From NCBI GenBank assembly GCA_034440635.1, contig JAOTON010001569.1, positions 42,000 through 105,999 on the forward strand: a stretch of 64,000 bases of DNA, in the 5' to 3' direction. This stretch comes from Lepas anatifera. Its lineage: Eukaryota > Arthropoda > Thecostraca > Lepadidae. This document shows, in pieces, positions 11,179 to 26,600 of this stretch. The position numbers were made by a program, and so were the translations under genes. Under the pieces are notes generated by a model, which was not told where the DNA came from, searched no databases, and saw only the letters and a program-made list of their open reading frames with translations. Positions within the stretch are counted from its first letter, which is position 1, and the number at the start of each line of letters is the position of its first letter.

Positions 11179-11492
11179 TAGAACGCCAGCTTGATGCAGA
11201 ATCCCCAAATTAGCTGATATCTGGTAATGGGGGCTCGCCAGTTCTCAGGACGTCGCATCCTTTGGATGGAGCACTGTTTGATATTTTGCCTGCTTTTCCT
11301 TCTCACTAATATCTTCTGTTCACGTATCCTATGATCGACAGTATCCCCAAATTTACACAAAAATTACATTTGTATATGTGTATTGTTTGCATAGGCTTTG
11401 AGAGCAAGGCCGCCCTCTTTAGGTTGAGTCCGGTCCCAGCGTCCTCGCAATGACTCGTTTGGTGTGTGTGTGTGTGTGGCAGAGGAGGCGCC

Positions 11493-11604
11493 ATGAACCG
11501 TCCGGGCGCGTCTGACTCGTCCGGTCGCTCGTGGGGCAAGTTTGGACGCACCCTGGGCCGACGAGAAGCCGGCGTCAAGTCAGCCAAGCCCACCGCTACA
11601 CCAG
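11493..11604 (+). CDS. Dab: Dab coding exon 1, N-terminus with start codon
   Basis: The ATG at 11493 sits in a GCGCC-ATG-A context and opens 37 codons plus one base. The peptide is short, polar and basic (WGKFGRTLGRR near residues 14-24), as expected upstream of a PTB domain. The exon ends CCAG before GTATGT at 11605, a good donor. Ending in phase 1, its last G combines with AC at 51751-51752 to give an Asp codon, so it joins the PTB exon without disturbing the frame; this fit is the main support. A GT-rich tract followed by GGCAG at 11477-11481 resembles an acceptor just upstream, so a 5' UTR exon may lie further left. No promoter could be placed with confidence. Confidence 0.6.
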
Positions 11605-14600
11605 GTATGTTTTTGTTGTCCAAATGACTCAGTTTTAGGTGCGACGGATTCTGCTAGTTTCGAATCCTGCATGTGTAGTCCGATACAATGAGTTGTTTAG
11701 TGGTGCAATATGCTTGATTTCCTGGGCAAGGATTTTGAGTGAAAGTGCCTCATGTTTAAGTTATTTAAGTTGTTAAGTGCCGTCTTTTCGGCTAGTTTCC
11801 GGAGATCCAATAATGATTTTGGGGGCTTAACGACGCAACAAGTGCCAAGGTTATATGGCGTTTTTAAGTCAACACTATTTTGGGAGGGTATTTGGGGATC
11901 GGGTAGGTTTATTCAGAGGATTTGGTGGGACTTGAACCCGGGACCTGTGTCCCAGGGGACTGTTGAGGCATTCCAGGACATTTCAGCGCAGGCCTTACAC
12001 TCGCATATCTCCAATTTTCTTTTAAACTTTGCGCATGGTGTAATTGACAGGCCACAACACGCCAGTGGCATTTTTAGGTCGCTCGGTGAAACAATTAACA
12101 CACGTATTGACGGGGTCTGAGCCACCTTCGCTGTGACGGGGGAGGGTACCTGCCCCCTAAGATCTCAGGAACCACGCTAGGTAGCGAAAATGGTAAACGG
12201 CCTTGGATAGCCCATCCACTTATCCATCAAAAATATTTCAATTATTTTTTTGTCTGGTCACATTTAAGGTCACTAGAGGTCAAAACATGCCGTCAGAGGG
12301 AGAACATGTAAATGAAGGTTTTCGGTCATTACATCTGAACAAATAAAGATAGAGCAAAACAACTTGAACTGCATGAATCCTCGCAGCAAGCCGAATCGAA
12401 TTATATATGATATGACATTTCTAGGTCAAATCAAGGATTTAAACTGACCTGAGGTCAGGTCAAGGTCAAATTAGATAAAATGCATATCATTAGAACCTCA
12501 AAGACAAGGCAAATCTAATGCAGTTAGAATAAACGCTCTATCACCATCCGTTACTAAGTTATTTAGTTAAAACCATTTTTCCCATGTATTTCCAATGGAG
12601 AGGTCATGACTCGTACCTGACCTTAGGTCATCGATATAAAAATACCGGAACATATTTTAGAGAACTCTGTGGGCCCACTATGTGATATAAGATTCAATAA
12701 GATAAGTTCACCCTGTTCAGACTTATGCTATCTTATTTTTTTAGGTCAGGTCACTTGACCTGTACTGATGACCTGACCTGAGATGACCTAACATTAAAAT
12801 TTTAACAAAAGTTTTAAAAATGATGAGAAAAAACGTATGCCAAGTACGGGGGCGCTTCGCGCCACTGTTTTTATGCCATCTCCGAAAAACCCGAGGGGGC
12901 GGGTACCCGCTCCCCCGTCAATGAGCGTGTTGATACGCATATTGACAATGCTAGGTTGAAAAGTGGCCTTGACCTGACCTGAGTTCAGGCCATTTTTGTG
13001 TATTGACCTGGCATGACCACATTATACATAATTCGATTCGCCGTGACAAGAGGAAGCGAATGGTACATACCTAGAATTCTTCTAACTCAGCTCTGTCAGA
13101 CGCTAGAACCCAAAATACCACCTTAACCCTCACCCCACCGGGGAATCGATGCCCCCCTAAGTTTTTTCCGGGATAGTAGAAAAACGATGAAGTGCAGCAC
13201 CGCGGCTGAGGGCTCTACCTCTCACCCCATCATTTTCCCACCATCCCTGAATTGTTTTTACCTCCGCCCGGGTGGGGGTCTTTTTAGACCCCCTCGGGTT
13301 TTTCCGAAGTGACCAAAAAAACGGCGGCGCGCAGCTGCCAAACTTTGTCTTACTGTTCCTTCATCATTTTACATCTTTCCTGAAAATTTTAGCTCAAGGT
13401 CAGATCAGGTCAGGTCACCAGACCAGGTGAAGTGACCTAACCTCAAAAATTCTTAGGACTGCATAACTAGAAAGCGGGTTTATTGATGAAGTTGAAACTC
13501 ATACCACATATTGGGCCCACCAGGAGGTATAACATATGTTTCGTGATTTTTTTATATTGGTGATCTAAGGTCATGTGCAGAGCATGACCTCCCCATTGTA
13601 AATACATGGGGAAAATCACGAAATTATCTTTTCTCAGTAAGTATGGATGGAATCAACTTCAAACATCGGTTACGGCTTGCTCTTACCTCATTTCTGAAGT
13701 TGATACAAAAAATTTGGCTTGTGACCTTTGAAAGGTCACCTTATGTCAAATAAGCATTTTTGGTACTTACTCTATAAATTTTAAATAAACAAAAATAGAA
13801 CTTTTATTTTATCACCAAAGTTTTTCTATAGTCACTGCAAGTGAAATGATATACATCATGACTATACCAGGTCACGTTGGGTCAGACCGTTGACCTGGGC
13901 TAGGTCAAATTTTCAAATTTGACCTGGCATAGCAATATTATATATCATTCGATTTTTATTGACAAGACGGTTGCAATGGTGCATCAACTATGGCTGCATC
14001 TTGCTTGTTTTGTAATTTATTAGCGAGAAAGGAAACGCCCTTATGCATGGGTGGCTGTGGACATTCCCAAGAACATTCCCAATATTCAGTGACCTGTAGC
14101 TCCCTAGACTTTGACCTGACACGAAAATAAATGCCCCTATAATGAAAGAGAAACTCAAGAGCGTTCGAATGGTGTTTATGTGGTTTTCTTAGTACACCTC
14201 ATATTAGTGATTGTGACCTATTTTGACGTCTGGTGACTTTGATATGACCTGACGAGAAAAATGACCGAAGTATTTTCGATATCATTTTCGAAAAGCTTTC
14301 AATTGCCGTCTTGCGCTTTTTTCTAGCTCTCTTAGTTTTGAGATCGTGGGGGGTCTTTTTAGCCCCCCTACCAGGGCGAAGGTGGCTCCTGCCCGCCACC
14401 GGTGCAAGGGTTATTATGTAAAAGTCACAAAAACGATTGAAAATGCTCGGCTTGCTTAGAAAAGCGTTCTTGGACACCCTTTCACAGAACCCAGGGGTGA
14501 TATTTGCCCTTTGACCTCTCCAAGGTCATCCAAGCTCGCCAGGGGTAAAAAAACATTTTGACAATAAATTTTGACCTAATTTAGCTAGAGCGCTGAATTA

Positions 14601-17600
14601 AATAACATCGTGTATGTCTCATTACTGACTTTCATTTGATATACGGCAAGGTCACTTTCTGACCTTTCGTGACCTCACGTCATATTAGGTCACGAGGTGA
14701 CCTCTGGGGGTCACACCACTGGCGGGAGTTCATTACGTTCCGCATAGCGAAAAAGATCTGACATTTTCCCATCAAATGTACTTTACCAGATCTTAATTGC
14801 TCTAATGGCATAAGAGTTATGCCCAGTTTGCTTAATCATTGCATATTTGAGTGAAAATAGCCGATCTTGACCTAACTTGGCCTCTGAAGGTCAAACCATT
14901 GACCTGAGCGCCTAAGCATGCGAAATAATTTCTTACTGAATTCACCCGAGCTTTCTAATGCACTTTGCAGATTTGTGCTAACCCCCATATTTTTGGAGTT
15001 AGAGGGGGTCATCAATGGCCCCCGTGTGGGGCGAAGGTGGCGCCGGACCCCCGGTGGGGCGTGGGTCAACATACAACCTTCTTTGACCTGTCATGCCCTC
15101 GATATTGACCCGAGCCAAAAAATGACTGATGTAGTTCTTCAGGAATTTGTATGAGCTATCCAACAGCGTTTGCGTTTTTGCGCTGTCTCGCATAGGAGCC
15201 GAGTTCGAAAGGGGTGTGTTTGAACCCCCCACCAGGGCGATTGAACCCCCACCAGGGCGAAGGTGGCTCGGAGGCCCACCGGGTCAGGTGTTAAACTGGG
15301 GCAAGTTTGGGGTAAAACGCACATGTTCTGCTGCGGATTTCAGCGGCCAGTTTTAATGCTCCCGATTTTGCGCATGGGCTACGGGGCCGGACTCGTTTGC
15401 CGACGCTGAATCTAACCATGACTGTAGATTAAGTCTGGTTGTTGAATTGAGATGGGTTCCATTTATGATCAACGCTCCCAGTTTCCGTTCACCTCCTGTG
15501 CGACAGGTAGGATGAGTGTTTGACCCTTTTTGGTTGCTTTACTTCTTTCGATGACGCAGGTGCCCTGTGCATCCTGATGTATAAACGTGACATTTCTGAG
15601 CCACCTGCCCATTAGTAGAATGGGAATGTTTGTAATATGTGTGCCAGTTTCGTTTGGTCCGCTTTCGATGAAAACCTAAAAGAATCCAAGGTAATGAATG
15701 CGGAATAAACCTTGTATTGTCATAAATTTACCTTAACATCTGTAAAAGCTATGTTAAAGAACGTTGGATCCCAGTTGGAACGAAGTTTATGGTTTCAGTG
15801 ACATGTCTAGTCACCTACAAACACTCGCCGGGTGGGGACCTCAATGTGAATGAATTACCGCTTGATGAATGACCATGCTTCTGCTTGGACACCAGTCGTG
15901 GCACTCAAGGTTAGCGGGTGGAAATCGTATGGTTTTGATAACATGTTTGGACGCCCCGAAACACCAATCACGTTCTCTCTGGGTGGGTTCCTGAGATTCC
16001 GGTGACTGTTTTTGTGCCAGTGCCCGCGCTGGCCCATATTGGTTCAATTGTATGCTGGGTCGGCTCGTCGGCGAGAACCGGTCCAATTTTCAGTGAGGCC
16101 ACAGAGCTGGGCCGTGCCCGTCTGGTTGGTCGGCTTCAGCGATCGATGGTGCCGCACAGTGCAGCTGAGCCAACACATACTGGTGCTGAACGTGCTCCCC
16201 GCTTCCATTCTGTTCACTCTCTTCTCTCAGCTGGCCATCGCCACTATAACGGCCTAACCAGGTGCAATGTCAAACTGGCTGCACCTACATTTTTGCAGAT
16301 GCTCCTTTGGAAAGTTGTGTCTTAACACTCGCAATCCAAGAGGGTTAGAAAAAGGCCCGGTGTCGAGGTGAAGATGATCTGCGTTATGAAAAAGTTTCAT
16401 TCACCTAGGTCACTATCTACAAGGTTAAACGCGGTCGTAAATGTCAAATATGGGCCGTGCTGAAGACTTATTGGGAAATGCCGTGATTATGCGAAAAAGC
16501 CGGGAATACGTCAATAGCGAACGAAGGTCACAGAGGAAAGGTCCTGCGAAATGTCATGCAATTTTGAGGTCAAGGTCACTCAAGGTCAATGACCTATGAG
16601 GTAACAATATTACATATTTCCAATAATGTACAACATAACTGGCACTATAACAGGCTTTGGACGGGAGATAAGAGTTTGAATTTGAAAAAGACTTGGACCT
16701 GTGACATTAGCCTTGGCATTGAGTAGCTTAAACACGCGCATTGACGGGGGATGCGGGTACCCGTGACGGGGGGATGCGGGTACCCGTGACGGGGGGCGGG
16801 TACCCGCCGTCGCGGCATAAAATCGGCGGCGCGTAGCGCCGCTGTACTGGCATACCTTTTCTTTGATCATTTTTACAACTTTTTGTCAAAATTTTAAGGT
16901 TTGGTCATCTCAGGTCAGGTCACCAGTACAGGTCAAGTGACCTTACGTAAACAAAGAGTGAGAAAGCATAAGTCGGAGCAGGGCGAACTTATCCGATTGA
17001 AACTCATCACATAATGGGCCCACCGAGTTCTCTTCAAGATAATCCGGTATTTTTGATACCGATGACGTAAGGTCAGGTACGAGCCATGACCTTTCCATTG
17101 GAAATACATGGGAAAAGTGGTTCTAACTAAATAAATTGGTAATTGATGGTCAAAGGGTGTTTGTTTTGGTTTATTAGATTGGCCTTGTCTTTGCGGTTCT
17201 AATGATATGCATTTCGACCTAATTTGACCTTTACCTGACCTCAGCTCAGGTGAAGTGACATATTTGGCCTGATTTGGCCTAGCACGGTAATATTATGCAT
17301 TATTTGATTCGGCTTGCCGCGAGGATCCCAATGGTCTAAATGGTTTTGCTCTATCTTTACTGGTTCAGATGTAATGACCAACAACCTGTATTTACATGTT
17401 TTCCCTATGGCGGCATGGTTTGACCTCTAGTGACCTTTAATATTACCCGACAAAAAATGGTTCAAATATTTTCGATGGAAGAGTGGATGGGGTTCCCCAC
17501 GCCATTTACCGTTTTTCGCTACCTAGCGTGGTTCTTGAGATCTTACGGGGGCAGGTACCCGCCCCCCCCGTCAAAGCGAAGGTGGCTCAGACCCCCGTCA

Positions 17601-20600
17601 ATGCGTGTGTTAACTATGAAGTCATAGCATGGCATACATCATGCTAAATAATATAATCTGACCGGAATGCTGGGTTCAATGATCTTGACCTGACCTTTAA
17701 CTTTGAGCTCCATGATGGCTGAACTTGACATACATGCTGATTATATAAAGTTATGACGTCACCACTCAGTCTGCAGTGCAGGCGAAGTGATGCGACCGCG
17801 TGATTGCGACGGTCTCAAAGTATAGGCCTGAATTTGAAAGCCCATAAGTAAACAAGTTATTGACCGATTTTTAAAATTCCTTCACCAATCGACGCACTCG
17901 TGAATTCTCTCAAATGCGCCCCAGTAGTGTTTTCCGGCGGCGAACGGTTCTCTGGCCACCTTGGAAAAATAGGTGGGGGCACTTAGGGACCTTCTCCACT
18001 GCGCCTGTCCAAGGGAATGTGGTACCTTCATCATGGGGTTCGAATTTAGATAACTATGCGATAAAGCATGCCGAAAAGCCATTTGATCGATATTTGATTG
18101 ACCCCAGTTCTCCCCGTTAGTGGAGAAAAATGTCAATATTCACCCCCAATCGAACCGTCCTCTCCCGTGTGGTCACGTGATATCAGGCGACGGGGTATCG
18201 GCATCGGGTGGTAACAGATCATCACGGCACCCATATATGGAGATTGTTTTGCCTCTAGCGAGGAAAATCTGATGTATGACATCTTTGACTTTTAAGCCAT
18301 TTCTTCATCAGAAATGAGGCTGAATTCTTTGTTGTTCTATAGGAAAAGAAATTCCTATATTTTTGTCTAAAGAGACCACTTCAGTCTGAAATTGCCCCAA
18401 GGTGCCAAATTCCCCTCCCCCAAATGTGATGTTTTCACGTAAAAATGGTAGTTCCTGCCCTTGGAGTCAGAAAGGTTCTGTCTCTGAAAGCCCTTAGTTT
18501 CCATAACAGTCTGGAATTGAGATGGAGCCTTCCTGAATGTGTTTACTACGGCCCGGACGATGATGGTTGTTGACGTGTGACGCCCTGCACTGAGTCGCGC
18601 ATCCACGGCTCACGCTGTGGTCAGGATTGAGAATAGCATTAACTTGTGACTGATCACGGCCGGTAGAATACCGCCAATGAAAGCCCTATATTTTATTCCA
18701 AAGGTGCATGTCCCAGCAGCCATCATACGCCTCCGCATGTTCGAAAGATACTTCCACGTTCCTTCCATTACTTAGACTGGAGGCCAAAACACAAACGTTT
18801 CTTTTCTACCCATTATTGTTTTCTTTTAAAGAGGCTGTGACAAATTTCATGAAGGATAATATTTGTAATTATGCAGTGGTACATGTGAATCGGAAAAATT
18901 TGGCATCAAAGAGCAGATACCTACTTCAAGGGGATTCTTAGAGACTTATAACGAAATCATAAACCACGTTATCTGAATCGCAAATGTTGTCGTTCTTGAA
19001 ATTGGCCCCTGCGTTTAATATGACTTTAATGGCCGTCTGTTTGGCTAAAGGTTTCGTCATAATTCAATTATTAGCGTCGCGCAAAGCCTAAGAGTCCTGG
19101 TTGTACTCGGGCAATGTTGTGGTTGTGCGCTCGTATCACCTGATACTAATGATGTGTCTGATTGTGTCGTGTTTTTTATTTGGGCTAAGCTACCGTGACA
19201 TAACGGTAGTGCCATAGGTGTAAGAACATCCAAAATGTTGGGGAAGTCAGCGTGTACTTTTAATCCGTTTCTTTCCAGTCAACGCCATAGCACCAATGGT
19301 GAATATCTTGAACATGGGGGGGGGCGTGGCCCCTCTGGCTCCTCTGTACCTTCGCCTGAGGGCAGCGCGACGTGAGACTACAGCGCTTGGGAAGGGCCAT
19401 GCACTTCCATCGCCTCAGGGGTGTGGAATCCACGGAACCCGACGCCGAGTGACCTTTGGCTCTGACAATTGATTGAGTGGCGGCTGATGAAGCTCAATGG
19501 GATGCTGTCTAGTGCTGGGCCCGGGCCTTGATGGGGGGGACAAGGGAGCACACTTATGTTACATGGACGAGATTAGGCCAATGCCGCGCATCAGCAGCTT
19601 TTCCTCTCCTGTGAGTTGATTCTGGATTTGAAGGGCAAGTGTAAAGATATGTGAAGTGTTAGCAGTGTCCTATATATTCTATAGCCTATCGGCAACACTT
19701 GAGCCTCTATTAACGAGGAAATGGCAAATGAAACTGGATAAAGCCTGAGAGAAGGCTGTTTAGTGGACTAGTATGACTAAAGCATCGCCATCTTCACTTG
19801 CAACGGAGATTGCTTTGGTAAACTGGTGTTTTGGATTTGACCAGCAAGAGGGCTCCTCAGTCCAGAGTTGTGCGTGCGTTTCAGAATTTTGTTGAGTCGG
19901 CCCAACTCGAGTCGAGTGAGAGAGCTGAGACTCAACTCCGACTCAGCTCGCTGTCAACAGTTCAGTGAGTCGACTCAACTCGGACTCTAGCTTAAATCCC
20001 GTCAACTCAACTCCGACTCAACTCCCGATTCAACTTAACTCAAACTTATACTGGGGTTCAAAATGAAATAAATTAATAAATGATATACATAAATAGTAAT
20101 AAAAATATATAAATAAAACGGTGAAATACAAACTGTACATAAAATAATACAGGAAACTGAGGATTAATGGATGGAAAATTATTTTATTGGCATTCAAACA
20201 TTGTTTAAATAGCCAGCAACTATGGAATACTTTCTTAACACGCGCCCCGCTGGGGGCGAAATTCGCCCCTCCTAGTTTTCCCCAGATAACGCAAAAACTA
20301 AGAAACGTAGAGCAACGAAACTTTCCGTGACTATCCCTGATTAATTTTGCGCATTTGATCAAATTTTTTAGGTCAGGCCATGTCAGGTCAAGGAGCTATC
20401 CAAGGTCAAGCGACCCGACCTCAAAACCTAAAATGGCGAGTTTGAAGCGGCGCCTAAGAAACATCTGCCACCCCATCAGTTTGAAACTTTCACAATATTA
20501 TTTAGTCATTGGGGTCTAGAAATCTGCCATATCGGAATTTTTATATCAATGACCTAAGGTGGGGTCAATTTTTGGTCACCCCATTTTTTACGTTTCGATG

Positions 20601-23600
20601 GTCAATTTTTTGGTCACACTATGGTGAAAAATTGAAAGGGCTCGTTTTCAGTAAATACGGGATAGATAAAGCTGTAAATCCTCACACTATGTATTCTTAC
20701 CACGATCTTGACCTTAAAGTTTAGTTTTGACCATCTGACCTCTCAGAGGTCACATCAGGTCACAGGAGCATGCAGTGATTGCTTTGCCAATAATTTCTCA
20801 CTGAATTGAGATAAAGCTCTTATTTTGCTTCCATTGTGGTTATATTGTCACGGGGAGTCGATTGATATGCAACACGACTATACCAGGTCACCCTGTGACC
20901 CTGACCTAGCTCAAGGTCAGGTCAATTTCACAATGTGACCTAGCAAGGTCATATTATACAGCATTCGATTCGCCGTGATGATGATTATTGGAGTTTTAGG
21001 GCACTGCAGCTACAAAGGCTATATGTGCCCGTCAGTATTGTGCTACATCATTCTGAGATTGTCCCTATTAACTAAAGTGGTCTACACAGAGGGTGTGACA
21101 TCTAAGAATATGTGATGGGGGTATATACTACGTCAAAATGTATTTCTCTCAGGTATGATAACACTTTAACCGATGTCAATGAACGCGTCATTGCCTAGAA
21201 TCTGTCCCAGCGGGACCGTTGGGAAGAATCGGCGCTGCCCTCGTTTCAGCTGGTCACAGCTGTCAGTAACACATAAAACATGTTGCACTGTGAGCCGGCT
21301 GCCACAGTGAGGACACGTGTTGGGGGCGGTGTTGTTTAAATAATTGGCATGTGTCGCATAACAGTGGCCGATTCGAAGTCTAGTGAGGCTCACCTCCTCC
21401 ATTCTGCATCGTCTGCTGCTGGATTCCCAGGGTTTAACCAATGGCCGCAATCGTTTCAAAAAGCAATTGGGGTCTGCAGTCCACCTTGTCTGCCACTCAT
21501 CATGTGCTAAAATCTTAAAGGATGGTTTCAGGTCTGTAGCTGGAATTTTAAAACGTCGCGAGGGGGGCATCTGACACACATCCTTAGCAACTGTATCAAC
21601 TTGTTCATTCCCTGTAATGCCGACGTGGCTCGGCACCCAAAGGAAACACACATCAATACCTCGAAGGGCAACCACTGTCAGGAGCTTTCGAATTGTCAGT
21701 AGAAGCCAGTTCTGTTGAGTGTGGTGAGACTGGAGGGCCGCCAGAGAGCTTGCTGAGTCAGTTATAATAATACAACGTTCCTCAGGAGTGCGTCTGATGT
21801 ATCGTAAAACCCGCAAAATGGCGTATAGTTCCGTGGTAAAAACCGAAACAGTTGCTGGAAGGCTAAAACCCCGGCTTTGTCCATCTCCGATAAATGCACT
21901 ACCAGCACCAGTGGCTCCCTTTGAACCGTCCGTGTAAAATCTTTTAAAACCTGTGTAGGTTGCCATTCTACTTAATGCCAGGTTCAAGAACTCCGAAGGA
22001 AGAGTGGATGCTTTTTTGTGCTTCAGTAATTCCATGTCACACTTCGCAGGAGTGAGGCGCCATGGTTCAATGCGCTGCGCACGTGCTTCGGCTATTGTCC
22101 CTAGGTCGATACCAGTACCATCCAGCCATTGCTCAACTCCTACACAGAGTGCCAGTGACGACGTCGGTCGCGTCGTTCTGAGGGGAGCTGTCAGCGAGTC
22201 GTCGAATATCCACTTATATGTTGGGTGCGATGGGAACTGACGTATTTTGCTCGCGTATGTGAGTGCTAGCTGCTTCCGTCTCAAATCTAATGGAGGTTCG
22301 TTGGCGTCTACCAAAAGGCTGGCTTTGCGGGAGGTACGAAAAGCTCCTGTGGCGACACGTATACATGCGTGGTGAACAGCGTTCAGAGGCTGTTTGACGG
22401 CACTTAACGCACTATCATAAGCGACAGAGCCATAGTCTAATACAGAACGAATGAGTGCACGATAAAATCGGAGAAGAGTTACCCTATCGGCCCCATACGA
22501 CGTGCGCGAGATCACCTTAAGAACATGCATGCGTTTGAAGCACTTATCTCGCAGCAACGATATGTGGTGTCTGTATGTAAGCCGCTTGTCAAACTTCATG
22601 CCTAAAAACTTAGTCTCCGACACAGTTGGAACCCTTCTCCCGTATAAACGCAGGTTCACATCAGTACACACTCGACGACGACAAAAATGCACACATACAG
22701 ATTTATCCGTCGAAAACCTAAAACCATTGGTCAAACTCCACTCAGACAATCGGTCAATGCATATTTGAAGCTGTCTCTGAGCTGAAACGGATGTCGACGT
22801 GCTCAGCCACACCGCAAAATCATCAACGAACAGTGACTTCTCTACTGTAGGGGGCAAAGTGCTACATATGTCGTTGATAAGAATGCCGAACAAGGTCACA
22901 CTCAGCACACCACCCTGAACCACACCGCTTTCCTGACAGAAAACACCTGACATGCTATTGCCTATTCTAACGCAGAAGTTACGTCCTTTCATAAAATTAT
23001 CAATAAAATGTCCCATATGGCCCTTGATTCCGGTTCTACGGACTTTTTCTAAAATTGCGTGGCACCAGGCTGTGTCATATGCCTTTTCAATGTCGAAGAA
23101 CAGGGCAAACACATGTTGTTTAGAAGCGAACGAGCGGCGTATTGACGAGTCAAGAGATACGAGGTGGTCAGTGGTGGATCGCCCTGCACGAAAGCCACAT
23201 TGAGCGTCTGAGAAAAAGCCATTGGTCTCCAAGTACCACACTAGGCGCGCATTCACCATACGTTTAAACAGCTTACAAACGCATGAAGTCAAAGCAATGG
23301 GTCTATAGTGTAATGGGTCACTGCCATCCTTGTCAGGTTTTAAGACTGGGATGATGGTGGCCTCTCTCCAAGCAGTAGGAAAACTATGTGTAGCCCACAG
23401 AAAGTTGAAGAACTCCAGCAATGCAACAAGCGACCTTTCACGAAGGTTCTTGATCATATCGATGTGTACACCATCCGGACCTGCAGCTGTGCTTCTCGCC
23501 CGCGTGAGCGCTGTTTGAAGTTCATGAAGTGTAAAAGGTTCATTGAATGGTAGTTCGTCAGCTGAGCTAAAGTTTACTGGAAAACGCTCCCTCTGTTGTT

Positions 23601-26600
23601 TGTGTCGTGCAAACCTTGTGTCTGTGCAGCCAACATGCCAGCGAGCAGCCCAGGCCCTCCCGACAGCATTGGCTACTTTTGTAGGATTAGTGATCGTGCC
23701 GCCGGGTTGAGAAAGTGTAGGCAGAGGCAAGGCGGAACTGCGGCCGGAAAGGCGATGTACTCGCCGCCACATTGTAGTGAGGGGTGTAAATCTATTTATT
23801 GTACTATTATACGTGTTCCATGATTTGCGTTTGGCGTCTTTCACAGTGCGTCTCGCCAGTGCCTTGGCGCGCCGGAATCTAATCAAATTATCTGTTGTTG
23901 GTTGTCTTTTAAACAATTTGAAGCATCGCCGTCGCTCTCTAATGGTTATTTTACATTCATCTGACCACCAAGGCACAGGAATACGCCGGGGGAGTTGGCT
24001 AGTTTTGGGGATATAACTATCAGCGGAATCGATTATGCGGGAGCGTATCTCATCGTAAAATGTTGTGGCTGTTCCACCCTCCTGTGGCGTGAAGCTGACA
24101 GCGCAGTCGGAGGTGAACCCTTCCCAGTCTGCTCGCCGGAGGTTCCACTGTGGCGTCCTTATTCCTGGGTGGGGGTCTCTGACCAGAGCCAAATCGGGTA
24201 ATGGTCGCTGCCTCACGGGTTAGAGTGAGTGCGCCATATAAAACGATCACCTACCGATGGGGAACATAGCGACAGATCAATGGCTGATGTGGCTCCTGAC
24301 GGCAGAGCAATATGTGTCGGGTGGCCGGTGTTAAGGATACATAAGTCATGACGTAAAATTATGTCCTCCAATCGTCTCCCACGTCGGTTTGTACGTGGGC
24401 AGCCCCAAACAGTGTTGTATGCATTGAAATCGCCTAAAATGATATTATTCCTTGGTAGCTGGCGCACCAGATCCTCAAACGCGTCCGCTGGGAATTCATT
24501 TGCTGGGGGGATGTAGACTGAAACCATTGTTATTTTAAAGTCAGTAAGGTCTACTGTAGCGGCCTCTGCCTGTAAGTTGGTTTGGAGGTGGAATACGGTT
24601 GATGGAGTGCTATGATGTACAAGGAGTGCTACTCCACCGTGGGCGATCGTAACGGTAGGAGCATCATAACGATGTGTTTTATAGTGATGAATGTTAAATA
24701 TTTGTTCTTGTTTTAGCTTTGTTTCCTGTATGGCTATAACCGCAGGGCTCTTGGAGGCTATCAACGCCTGGAGGTCGGTTACGTTGGCCCTAAAGCCACG
24801 CATGTTCCACTGTAAGATATTGGTCATGAGAGAAAAAGTGATGAGTAAGAGAAGTCTGCAGATAAAGTACGTCACATTCATGGTCTGTGATTGGGAGCCT
24901 GGAAGGGCACTCCCCGCTTAGCATTCCCGTACGACCGTAACTAGAGTGTCTCTCCTGGTGCAGCCTGTCTCTAGAGATGGGGCGCGTGGTGGGGTGAGAT
25001 TCCCTTGATTGAGATCGGTATCTATCCTTATGGTCTAGTGTGACTGACTGTGAGCGCCCTCGCTCTCGCTCGCGGCCTTGTCCTTGACCTGAGACGTGAG
25101 GGACTTTGGGGTTAACATTCAAGCAACTGCGAAATTTTCCCTCTGTCTGAGGGCTCCGCGGAGGTTTCTCCACTACGGTGGCTGGTGTCGCCGGCAGTGA
25201 AGGAGGGGCTGGCGGCGGAGGCATCTGCGAGTTATGGCTTTGAGGGACGACTGGGGTGTGCTCGGCAGTCAAGGGAGCAGCAGCCGCATCTTGCTGTGTG
25301 TCTGCCACATTACATGCTGCGCTAATAGAAGCGCCGGTGTTTGGCCCACCTAGATCTGAGCTGTTTGCCTTAATAGCGTCTATGCGAGGGATGGCTATGC
25401 GGGCTCGCTTAGTGCCAGCAGGCTGTTCAGGGGGGCACATGGGTGGAATGCACTCCGGCGTTGGAGATGAGGCGACTGTGCTGTTAGGGGGCTGCGATTG
25501 TGTTGGAGAGTCTTCCCTAGCTCGCTTAGATGATGTTTCTCTTTCTGTGATGTCGTAGTCACCTGCGCACGCGGCCTGAGGGGCCGACTCCATGTTGTGC
25601 ATCCCAAACTCCTCCAGGTCCGCACCCACTGCAGCGTCTCGGCACTCCGGTGGTGAGGTTTGCATCGCTTTGTCGGCTTTGATTGCAGAATTAACTGGTG
25701 TTCTGTGAGGTTCGTTCTGCATGCGGGGGAGAAGCTCAGCTACCATGGCAAGGAATTGGCGAAGCGATAGGTACATGAACTGGGAGATACTCGAATCTAT
25801 GTTCAAATCAGGGCGTGTCTCGGAGGGGTTTTCTGCTTGTGCATCGTGCTGAGCCCCCAACAGTGCGTCTCTGTAAGGGGAGTGGTTGAGAGCAGAATTT
25901 ACCTTGGGCGCTGTGGAGGTGGTCGCCAGTACAGGTTTTGGAGGGGGCCGGGCTTTCCTTCTTTGGTCCTCCTTGGCCTTGGTCAGTTTTGGGCAAGACC
26001 TACTCCATGCCTCGTGTTCTTCTCCGCATCCCGCGCACCTCGGTTTGACTGCCTGACATGCTGTCGAGTTGTGGCCTATCGCAGAACATCTACCACACCG
26101 CTCCCTACCCTTGCAACTGCCCGCGATGTGGCCGAACGCCTGGCACTTGAAGCACCGAGTGGGGCTAGGCACGAAGGGGCGGACCTTGATTACCATCCAT
26201 CCCACACGAACTTTCGCCGGCAGGGTAGTGCCTGAGAAGGAGAGCATGAAGGTACCATTATCCGAAACCTCACTTTCACCTCTCCTAAACATTTTTTTGA
26301 CCGATGTAGCACCCTGATCTTTTAATCCCGAAAGGATCTCCTCCTCTGGAACGTCGCACAAATCTCTGCAACTAATCACGCCTCTACAGCTGTTTTTTGC
26401 GGCATGCGGAGACACCCTAATCGGTACAGTCAGGGGCCTGCTGGCCGTGCGCACTTGGAGGGAATTTGTTGCAAGCAACTTCTTCGCGTCACGCTCACTG
26501 GCCATCTCAACTTCGATTCGCCCATTGCGGTATCGGATGGTTCGTTTGGGCTGAAACTTTCCTAGAGCTTCGTGGAGCTGAAAGGGGTTTGGCTTCACCG

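Noticed and set aside
11915..11990. Possible - strand tRNA-like head (GGTTCAAGTCC on the reverse strand)
   Set aside because: Only a box B match was found; no convincing box A or partner copy in the window.
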